A program made the position numbers and the translations under genes. The notes beneath the pieces were generated by a model. That model was given only the letters and a program-made list of their open reading frames with translations, had not been told where the DNA came from and did not search any database. A DNA stretch of 64,000 nucleotides from Synechococcus sp. RSCCF101 (GTDB lineage: Bacteria; Cyanobacteriota; Cyanobacteriia; PCC-6307; Cyanobiaceae), in the NCBI RefSeq assembly GCF_008807075.1, contig NZ_CP035632.1, positions 1,426,001 through 1,490,000 of the forward strand, given 5' to 3'. Positions within the stretch are counted from its first letter, which is position 1. Every line of letters starts with the position of its first letter. Positions 37,141-43,873 of the stretch are shown here, one piece after another.

Positions 37141-37150
37141 GGCCAATCCC
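37141..37150. repeat. Right target-site duplication of the ISAs1-like element
   Basis: GGCCAATCCC, identical to 35889-35898. It abuts the right terminal inverted repeat of the insertion sequence. Confidence 0.85.
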
Positions 37151-37470
37151 GGTTCCTCCACCGGCACCGTGTCTACGACCTGCTCCAGAAGGAAGGCAGT
37201 GGGATCGGCCTGGCGTAGTGCCTTTGTGGGTGACAACACCTGCGGGCTACGGGAGGATGCATCCTGCTTCCAGCCCTCAGGGCATCCAGGTTCCAGAACG
37301 ACTTACAGCCAGCATGTCTGCTGCCCGTGAAAGGGATCTCACGGCACTGGATCGGGTCGCTGGTTGGGCGGCCCGGCCTTTCTGCGGTCGGGCTCAAGTC
37401 CGTGACACAACGCTTGTGGAGCACTCCAACGAAAGTTCCCGTTGAGCTGTCCTTGAGCCGCGCATAAGAA
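37151..37470. other. Intergenic stretch between the IS and the RTX gene terminator
   Basis: No convincing gene beyond the tentative interrupted frame described for 35793-37302. No tRNA-like or repeat structure was noticed. Base composition is closer to the backbone than in the rest of the island. Confidence 0.4.
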
Positions 37471-37497
37471 AGCCCCCAGGCTGATGCCCCGGGGGCT
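37471..37497 (-). terminator. Rho-independent-like terminator of the RTX gene
   Basis: AGCCCCC (37471-37477) pairs with GGGGGCT (37491-37497), with a 13-base loop containing further CCCC. On the minus strand the stem is followed by TTCTTATG. It lies 28 bases after the stop of the RTX gene. Confidence 0.7.
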
Positions 37498-37524
37498 GAA
37501 GGCAGTTGAAGGCGGACTGAGTAC

Positions 37525-40127
37525 TCAGACGATCACGACCGACTGTCCCTCCACGAGCTGATCAGCGGAGACCCCCGTGAAGGTGGTGGTGCCGAAATCA
37601 GTGACCAGCTGAGCATCGGCTCCGGACTGGAGGACCGTGTAGCTGGTATCGGCCGTGATGTGGAAGAGGTCACCGTGCTCGAAGCTGAAGCCCGAGACGA
37701 CGTCATCTCCTGCGGACCAGTGGAAGGTGTCGGCTTGCTCTGTACCCATCAGAACATCGTTGCCGGCTGTTCCCGTGATCGGATCAACCGGTCCGAGGCC
37801 ATCATCCGGGAGGATGGGAGCGCTGGGGCTCAAGTCATCGGCTTCATCCAGGGGATCAGCCAATGAGGAGCTGTTGTGGCGATAGTCAAAGTTCCTGAGA
37901 ACCTTGCCATCAGAATTAACAAGTTGAATCCAGTGAGGATCGTCACTAGTTACTCCTTCTAGCTTGACAGCAACCTTCACCTGGTCGTCGCCCGTCTTGA
38001 AGCGTACATCCATGGTTCCAGTGTTCCTGCCGTGGGTTCGATACCAGTCAGACACATTGGCGTTGCTATACGAGTCGACATTGATCTTGATCACATCGCC
38101 TTCAGCTGACGAGTAGTCCTCGATGACATTGAGGCCTCCGGTAAGAACGAATGTGTCTGCTCCCCCGCGGCCAGCAAGGGTGTCATTACCGCCTCCGCTG
38201 GTGATGGTGTTGTTGGAGTCGTCACCCCGGATTACATCATCAAGCATCCCTCCAGTAATGTTCTCAATGCTGTAGAGATGATCTGTTCGCGTGCTGGCGT
38301 CTGCGGTATTGCCGACGGTCCCATGGTAGACGTTGAAGTAAGTTCCGTTGTTTTGATTTTCCCATGAGGTGGAGTAGATCTGAAGCATGTCTACCTCTAT
38401 TCCAAAAGCACGTGGATTGTTGGTTAGATCGTAGTTGTAAAATGCGGTGTCATTGCCGTCGCCTCCGTGGAGCTGGTTGTTACCGCTCCCGCCCATGAGG
38501 ATGTCGTCCCCCCGAAGCCATAGAGGCCGACGTCGGAATTACTGGGAGCTTCCGGCCGCCAGGACCCTGTGGAGAATCCGGCGATCACTTCGTTTCCATT
38601 GGTACCGGTGAGGTTATTGACGTCGTCTTGGCCATACTGTTGCAGCAGGGGAGTTCCGACTGCCCCGAAGGCCGCCATCTGGTTGTTGCCGAGCCAGTCG
38701 AGGTCAGTTGCGAGTGCCGTGTTCAACTCGGCGCCGGTGGCCACTGCATCGTTGGCACCATCGAGGTAGAGATAGCTGCGATGGATGGAGTCGAGCAGTG
38801 CCTCGCTCAGGTCGCCGTCGCTGAGGGGGCCGTAGGCGTTGCCGAGCTGATCCTTCACCTCATCGAGGTTGAGGGTCACATCGAGCAGGGGTGTGGCCAT
38901 GTCGAGCTGGCTGACCAAGAACCCGAAGCCCTGCTGGGGGTCCTTGGCCTCGAACTTGAGACGGGTGTCGTTCTCGGGCACCAGGTCGACGATCAGAACG
39001 TCCTCAAGAGGGTTGAAGTCGGTGATGATCTGCGACTTCTCCGGTGCGGGGATGTCGATGGTGAGGGAGGGAGGCGTCCAGTCGAACTGGTCATAGGTGG
39101 GACTTGTGTAGCCGCTAATTGCACGGCTGATGTCACCAATGGCGCCGATAAACCCTCCAATAACCGGCGTCTTGGAGCCGAGCTTCAAGCCGATATCACG
39201 AAAGGTCTCTGTCCAGTCGTTCTTCTTGTGATGCTCAGTAAATGAGCCGGGACTAAAGTCGTAGCTGAGCATCTGCTGGGCGAAGGTGCTGACGACAAAG
39301 GTGTCCGAGCCCTCACCTCCGCTGAGCGTATTCTGATCGAAGTGGTGATCTCCTTTCCCCTCCTCACCGTGTTCGTATGAGTTCTTGCCCATGGAGTTAA
39401 TCCAGATCACATCATTCCCATCACCCCCGTCGACCAGATCACTTCCTCCCCCGGTCATGATCAAGTCGTCTCCGGCTCCTCCGTTAATGATGTCGCTGGT
39501 CCTGTTTATTCCATCTCCATTCGGCTCATAACTGAATACCGTTTCAGGAGTTGCCTGCTCCCAATCCGAGCTTCTCATTCCCTGCCAGCCGACGATGACA
39601 TCGGATCCATCGCCACCGTTAATCAGCATCGCGTGCTTCTCGTCCACCGCCTGATCGCCTAGGCTGTGAACAAGAATGATGGAATCCTGGTTGCCCTCGA
39701 TGTCCACCCTCGCTCCGGTGTGAGCCAGGACGAGACTGCTGGCTTGATTGCCAGGCTTGTCGACAACCCTAAGCCACTCATCTCCGGCAATGTATTTGCC
39801 ACCAGCGTCAACTACTGTTGATTCCTCATAGGAACGCACGCGATCGTTGGTGCTGCCTAGCACCTTTTCGGTAGTTGGACTCTCGACACCTGCGTCATGA
39901 TCTTCCGGGGGCTGTTCCCCATGTTGGCCTTCTGAAGCCATCGATGTCTCGCTTGATGTGCTGTTAAGGCCAATGGCGGGTGATGGCGTGTTGCCCTGTG
40001 TTGTTAATCCGGAGGAGCCGTCAACAAAGCTCGGATTGGTTGGTGTGGTCTTTGCCAGTTCGGTCTCCAGCGCATGCTCGCTGCTGTAGCCGGTGATGGG
40101 GTCGATGTTGGTGAAGGTCATGATCAT
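37525..40127 (-). CDS. RTX/hemolysin-type calcium-binding protein, one-base frameshift
   Basis: A protein of about 867 residues once one base is restored. The N-terminal part (MIMTFTNIDPITGYSSEHAL start) has Gly/Asp RTX turns (GGAGDDLIMTGGGSDLVDGG; GGEGSDTFVVSTFAQQ) and a middle domain (GANDAVATGAELNTALATDL). The C-terminal part has MGGSGNNQLHGGDGNDTAFY, GGGNDTLAGRGGADTFVLTG and a final DVLMGTEQADTFHWSAGDDV block. The frame breaks at the C6 run 38508-38513 (plus strand). One extra G on the coding strand gives GFGGDDILMGGSGNNQL, a perfect RTX turn. The lack of a Sec signal and the C-terminal ending fit type I secretion. Start: ATG 40127; GTG 40130 and ATG 40121 are alternatives. Confidence 0.8.
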
Positions 40128-41085
40128 CACTTGTGTTTTGGAATGAAGGAGTAGTGATGTCAGACCTGCTCAGAAGGACTCTGTTGCAGGCCGCTTCCCT
40201 TGGCTCCTGACGTCATGATCTGCCTGCCGCCCGAACCGTTCATCCTTCATCTGAAGGATTCGAGGGCAGAACCCTACAAATGAAGGGGTGCTGCTCCACC
40301 AGACAACGCAATGGCCACTTCAGAGTGCAACCGGTGAGCAAGGATCTGTCGCTGCTGATACCGGAGCGCCACGATGAGCTGCTTCAAAGGCACGCAGACG
40401 CAAGTCGGGTCACAGTCCAGTTGCAATTCATCGCCATGGGTTGCCGCCCTGACCTCCGCTAGATCAGTAGGGGCTCGACGCCAATGCGGCACGCATGGTC
40501 TCGCCTGAGCTGGATCGACACTCCGGGAGTCACATCGCAGTCCAGGTGGCCCCCGAGAGGTGTCCGCGACTGAAGCCCATCCGGTCCTCTTCTCCGGGCC
40601 GTGCGCTGGTCGAGGGATCTGGGCTCAGCAGAACCCAGCCAACAGGGAGCCTGTTGTCTCAGTTTGTCTCGGATGAACGCTGTCATGAGATCCGCGGGAA
40701 GGGTCTCGCTAGACCAAGCCAGCGAAGGTCCGCGATCCCCCTTTGGTGGCCTTCCGCAGGAGGGGCGGATAGCCATCGGCGCATGGCCCCTCCCCCCAAC
40801 CTTTGAGTGGCTTGGGGAGGCTTGCCCGACTGGCCGCTGGCACGGCGTGTTGCCGGCAGCCCCTCCGGGTCGATCGAATCAGGGCTCTCACTGGACTCTT
40901 CTGGGCCAGGCCCGCTGAATTCACGCCAGGAGCAGCTTGGCCAGCAGCAACGAACCCAGAGTTGCCATCACCGAAGCCTCGCAGGCTCAGGTCTGGTCAC
41001 ACACTCCTCAGCAGAGGTGCTGAGACCACCCCGCTCGGTCCGGTTCTCCGATCCTCAACCGCACCCAAGTTCACGACGGCACTTC
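40128..41085. other. About 950 bases without a recognisable gene
   Basis: Holds the promoter side of the RTX gene and of the DUF4278-like gene. Short frames are open on both strands (for example 40280-40462 plus and 40459-40776 minus), but none shows family motifs. GC is intermediate. It could hold decayed genes; nothing is supportable. Confidence 0.4.
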
Positions 41086-41469
41086 ATGGCCGGGGCGATC
41101 CCCGGAAAGACCCTTCAAATGGAGGATGTGCTGACTCGTCATTTCCAGGAGGGTGTCTGCAGTGGAGCCAAGAACACGGTTCTCTCCGCCCAACTCACAC
41201 CCAATGCACCAATGAGCATGCTGACCTATCGCGGCATCCCCTATGCACGGCACAGCCAGGGATCCATCAATCACATCTCCTCCTTCTCACCTGGCCTCTT
41301 GACGTATCGCGGTGTGGCCTACAACCCCGACATTGCCAGGGCCTGGTCACAGGGCTCTCCGGATGAGTACACCAAGACCTACCGAGGAGTGATGTACCGG
41401 CAACTCAGCCGCGACTTGCCCTTTCGTTGGCTGTTCTCATCGCGCAGGCTGCAGTACGACGCCTCGTGA
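41086..41469 (+). CDS. Protein with three DUF4278-like repeats
   Basis: The C-terminal two-thirds carries MLTYRGIPYARHSQG, LLTYRGVAYNPD and KTYRGVMYRQLS, three copies of the LTYRGVxY motif of DUF4278, a short domain found almost only in cyanobacteria and of unknown function. Copies are spaced about 25-30 residues apart. Start is uncertain: ATG 41086 gives 127 residues, and ATG 41119 and 41212 are in frame. No Shine-Dalgarno is convincing. A basic end (FSSRRLQYDAS) closes the protein. Confidence 0.6.
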   Translation: MAGAIPGKTLQMEDVLTRHFQEGVCSGAKNTVLSAQLTPNAPMSMLTYRGIPYARHSQGSINHISSFSPGLLTYRGVAYNPDIARAWSQGSPDEYTKTYRGVMYRQLSRDLPFRWLFSSRRLQYDAS

Positions 41470-41758
41470 GCTGAGAACGGTGCCATGCCTTGAACTGCCG
41501 GAAGCTCCTGCGATCGTTGACGGGGTGGACGTCCATGGCCGTACCTCCACAGAGGGACAGCCACATGCTGATACCGAAGACTGTATGTCCGCGATCCCAG
41601 GCACTCCTCGATGCCGCCCTGTCCTCTACGGCCTCTCAATGCCCCCCAGAGCCCCGTGATTCCCTTCAGGCATGAACACACGCGACCACCACCAGAGGGG
41701 TCTTCCAGTTTTGAAAACCGAGCGGAGAAGCCCGTTTTGACTACGTTCCAAGGGGGAA

Positions 41759-42034
41759 ATGGTGAGATGGCGGACCATGCATGGTGATGACCTGCGTACT
41801 CACCAGCAACTTGCCTACCTGCTGAGGAAGGATGAGGCCTCAACGACCACAAGCACAGGAACAAGGGTACCCCACAAGGCCGAAGAGTTCCTAGTCATGT
41901 TCTACATGTTCATGGAGGAGCCAGAGGCAGCGGTAGACGCCCTGGCCATGGGGACACCCCTCATGACAGCCAAGAGACGACTCGGGGGGGGATTTAGATC
42001 TGGGCAAAAGCCAGACGGCGACTGGCTTTGTTGA
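41759..42034 (+). CDS. Small island protein, 91 residues, unknown
   Basis: The central part HKAEEFLVMFYMFMEEPEAA-VDALAMGTPLMTAKRRL looks like a helical protein. The end after a G8 run (RLGGGFRSGQKPDG) may be shifted. A related but degraded stretch occurs at 42208-42310, which supports a once-real coding sequence. I know no family for it. The start codon is uncertain (GTG/ATG near 41759-41777). Confidence 0.4.
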   Translation: MVRWRTMHGDDLRTHQQLAYLLRKDEASTTTSTGTRVPHKAEEFLVMFYMFMEEPEAAVDALAMGTPLMTAKRRLGGGFRSGQKPDGDWLC

Positions 42035-42138
42035 AGTGTACCGTTTAGAGAGAGACCCATAGCTATTAGGTGGGCCCCCTATGCGTTCCCCGCTCTGTCT
42101 GATGAAGGCGGATTAAGTACCTCCGACTGTTGTCACGA

Positions 42139-42310
42139 TGGCCTCCAGATGATGACAACTTCCGTATCGATGCCGAAGTCGCCCTGGAGATAGCCCGGCG
42201 AATGACCCCCTAGCAGCAGTAGACCCCTGGCCGTAGGTGTACCCCTGATGGTGGCCCAAGCACGCCTCTCAAAGCGCATTACCCGAACCTGGGAACAACT
42301 CAGGTCCTAA
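42139..42310 (+). pseudogene. Degraded paralogue of the preceding small ORF
   Basis: One frame (from about 42139) reads DDNFRIDAEVALEIARRMTP and stops. A second frame (from about 42212) reads RPLAVGVPLMVAQARLSKRI then TRTWEQLRS and stop. The latter aligns with DALAMGTPLMTAKRRL of the ORF at 41759-42034, and the DNA matches too (GTAGAC-CCTGGCC), with a one-base deletion. So this is a decayed second copy. Confidence 0.4.
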
Positions 42311-42478
42311 CAGGGTTTGAGAAGTCAGGATTATAGGAGGCCCCATCGCTCAAACGGGGTTCCAGGGGAATCCAGCCCGCGGAGAAAGCCTGGCGCAGAA
42401 TTGTTTTGTGAAGGGCCTAGTTTAGACGGGGGCTCCAGAGGGCTCAGAGGAGAACCCATCACCAAGACGTAGTCCTGG

Positions 42479-42627
42479 GGGTGTCGACTCTATTGGAGGG
42501 ACCATTGCCTTTTCGTGGCCCCTGCTGTGGGTGTCGGCCCTGTTGACGGGACCATAGCCTTTCGTGGCCCGCTGAGAGAAGGTACTCACTTATGGCGGGG
42601 CCATTGGCTTTCGCAGCCCCTGATGGG
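42479..42627 (+). repeat. Three diverged ~50-bp hairpin repeats
   Basis: Blocks starting GGGACCAT (42498), GGGACCAT (42548) and GGGGCCAT (42597) are followed by TG/AG-CCTTT-CGTGGCCC-like ends. Each block can fold with GGGxCCA against TGGxCCC, or GGGGC against GCCCC in the third. The period is 49-50 bases. They precede a small ORF and may form a structured leader or small RNA. Confidence 0.55.
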
Positions 42628-42688
42628 GTAACTACGGACTCACGCAGAGAGGGAAAGAAACTATCTACAACCTATAGAACAGACAACA

Positions 42689-42892
42689 ATGACCAAACTG
42701 TTGACCAAGCACGGTGCGAACCTGAGCACACCTCAGGCCCGTGCTTTCCTAACCAAGATGGATGAAGCTTTCAAGGGTGGAAAGGAGCCGAAGCTCAGAC
42801 AGCTCGAACAGGAGCTGATGCTTCTCCAGGATGTCTTCGATGCTGAGATCCTGAAGCGGGGTCGTGGATTAAGCCACGGCTGCTCCCGATGA
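42689..42892 (+). CDS. Small island protein, 67 residues, unknown
   Basis: It begins MTKLLTKHGANLSTPQARAF and continues with a charged helical region (KLRQLEQELMLLQDVFDAEI). An ATG start follows a purine-poor AT-rich leader. The composition is that of a soluble helical protein; the last residues (GLSHGCSR) may be out of frame. No family recognised. It is the last recognisable ORF before attR. Confidence 0.4.
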   Translation: MTKLLTKHGANLSTPQARAFLTKMDEAFKGGKEPKLRQLEQELMLLQDVFDAEILKRGRGLSHGCSR

Positions 42893-43341
42893 GATTTTCA
42901 CGCAAAATTTCGTGGGCCCAATCAAAGGCATCGAAGCCAACATCTCCCCCGGTACCCCTACCCAGATTGCTCAGGGGTCTGAACGCAAAGAGACACCTCC
43001 CGTTACCCCGAAGTGGAGGCCCGTCCAGCCGCGACACAGGTGCACCACTCGCCCGCCAGCCGCAACTCATGGGGTGCTCAAACCAGAACCCAGCGACCTC
43101 CGCCTTGGTACTCCTTCCCATTCCCGGCCTGGATGGCGATCACAGGGGGACGCGAACGACCACCCCACCTGGACGGGGTGAGAGCCGAAGGCCCTGATGC
43201 CCTTCCTCCAGGGCCTCGACCCAGCAGCGCAAGAAGTTCTGTGAAGCAGATCGGCAAAGTGGTACTAGGAATTCGAAGAACCTGGGACTAGGCTACCCTT
43301 CAAAAGCATTGGTACGACTGGATTATCAGCCCATGCTCCAA
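42893..43341. other. Right end of the island, no supported gene
   Basis: A frame open from about 42870 to 43181 reads IKGIEANISPGTPTQIAQGS and SERKETPPVTPKWRP; it lacks a normal start and could be the displaced tail of the preceding small ORF. GGTACTAGGAA at 43261 resembles the left-end GGTACTAGCAA pair. Nothing else is recognisable. Confidence 0.4.
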
Positions 43342-43360
43342 TTCGAGAACTACCGCTGAA
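43342..43360 (+). repeat. Right attachment repeat (attR core)
   Basis: TTCGAGAACTACCGCTGAA, identical to the end of yajQ at 28759-28777. Immediately downstream the sequence returns to backbone composition and to a hairpin that fits the original yajQ terminator. Confidence 0.85.
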
Positions 43361-43369
43361 TCCACCCGC

Positions 43370-43409
43370 GCTCAGGCCATCGGGCGGCAATCGAAGACCG
43401 CCCCTGAGC
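43370..43409 (+). terminator. Hairpin that was probably the original yajQ terminator
   Basis: GCTCAG (43370-43375) pairs with CTGAGC (43404-43409), and GGGCGG (43382-43387) with CCGCCC (43398-43403), around a 10-base loop. There is no U-tract. It lies 10 bases after the attR core, where a yajQ terminator would be in an empty site. Confidence 0.5.
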
Positions 43410-43436
43410 ACTCCCCCGAACGCCACCCACACACCG

Positions 43437-43868
43437 TCAGCTGCGATCGAGCAGGCAACCGAGGCCGCCACCCACCACCGCTCCCAGCGGGATGGCCCAT
43501 CCGCGGGCCGAGGGTCTGGAGCTGGCGGCCCCCACGCCCCCGCCCAGGAGCCCGCCGATCACAGCTCCCTCGGTGCAGGCTCCGTACCCCCGCTGCGGCA
43601 CATCGGGCTCATAGAGATTGGCGGCCGGGCTGATCGGGGCCACCGGCGCCAGCGACGGGCGGGCGCAGGGCACCTCCACATCCTTCCAATCCGCCAGGAC
43701 GTACCCCTGCCGGGTTGGGGTGCCGGGCACGTAGCGCTCGTCGTAGACGCGCTGGTAGCAGGTCTGGGCGATCGGCCTCGGACCCGCCTGAACCGCGGGC
43801 AGGGCCACGCTGGCCGTGAACAGGAGTGTGGCCTGAGCCGTCAGAGAGCATTGGCGTGCGGTCCACAT
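43437..43868 (-). CDS. Secreted glycine-zipper protein
   Basis: A 143-residue protein with a Sec-type N-terminus (SLTAQATLLFTASVALPAVQ then AG). The middle segment has two Cys (TCYQRVYDERYVPGTPTRQG; EVPCARP), and the end is a glycine zipper (AVIGGLLGGGVGAASSRP; PLGAVVGGGLGCLLDRS), probably membrane-associated in the periplasm or outer membrane. Start ATG 43868 was chosen because it directly precedes the signal-like segment. It is convergent with the island end and upstream of nothing obvious; the neighbour at 43874 ends 6 bases away on the same strand. Confidence 0.75.
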   Translation of the reverse strand: MWTARQCSLTAQATLLFTASVALPAVQAGPRPIAQTCYQRVYDERYVPGTPTRQGYVLADWKDVEVPCARPSLAPVAPISPAANLYEPDVPQRGYGACTEGAVIGGLLGGGVGAASSRPSARGWAIPLGAVVGGGLGCLLDRS

Positions 43869-43873
43869 GGTGC

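Larger units (their letters stand above)
35793..37302 (-). pseudogene. Possible reading frame interrupted by the ISAs1-like element
   Basis: If the insertion sequence and one target-site copy are removed, 37302-37141 joins 35888-35793 in one open frame of 85 codons ending at TAG 35793-35795. The joined product includes KALRQADPTAFLLEQVVDTV and EEPGLAGLAASTGGGLLTNA. A GTG about 20 codons in could be a start. It may be an old gene split by the IS, or chance. Confidence 0.25.
28759..43360. mobile_element. Integrative genetic element inserted in the 3' end of yajQ (about 14.6 kb)
   Basis: The region is bounded by a 19-bp perfect direct repeat (28759-28777 and 43342-43360). It begins with an outward-sided tyrosine recombinase 77 bases from the left repeat and has visibly lower GC and different codon use than the flanks. 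It carries a helicase-like gene, iteron-like repeats, RTX-type cargo, an ISAs1-like insertion and decayed ORFs. The backbone resumes immediately after the right repeat. The whole set fits an element that integrates site-specifically into yajQ and preserves the reading frame of its target. No phage structural or conjugation genes are seen. Confidence 0.82.

Noticed and set aside
37173-37424. Short frames between the IS and the RTX terminator
   Set aside because: All are short, overlapping on both strands and without recognisable sequence.
40459-40776. 105-codon minus-strand frame in the island
   Set aside because: No motif, doubtful composition and no neighbour support; left as part of a gene-free stretch.
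42479-42627. CRISPR array
   Set aside because: Only three diverged units without constant repeats and unique spacers; hairpin repeats explain it better. No cas gene is near.
28759-43360. Prophage
   Set aside because: No capsid, terminase, portal or tail genes are visible, only a recombinase, a helicase and unrelated cargo.
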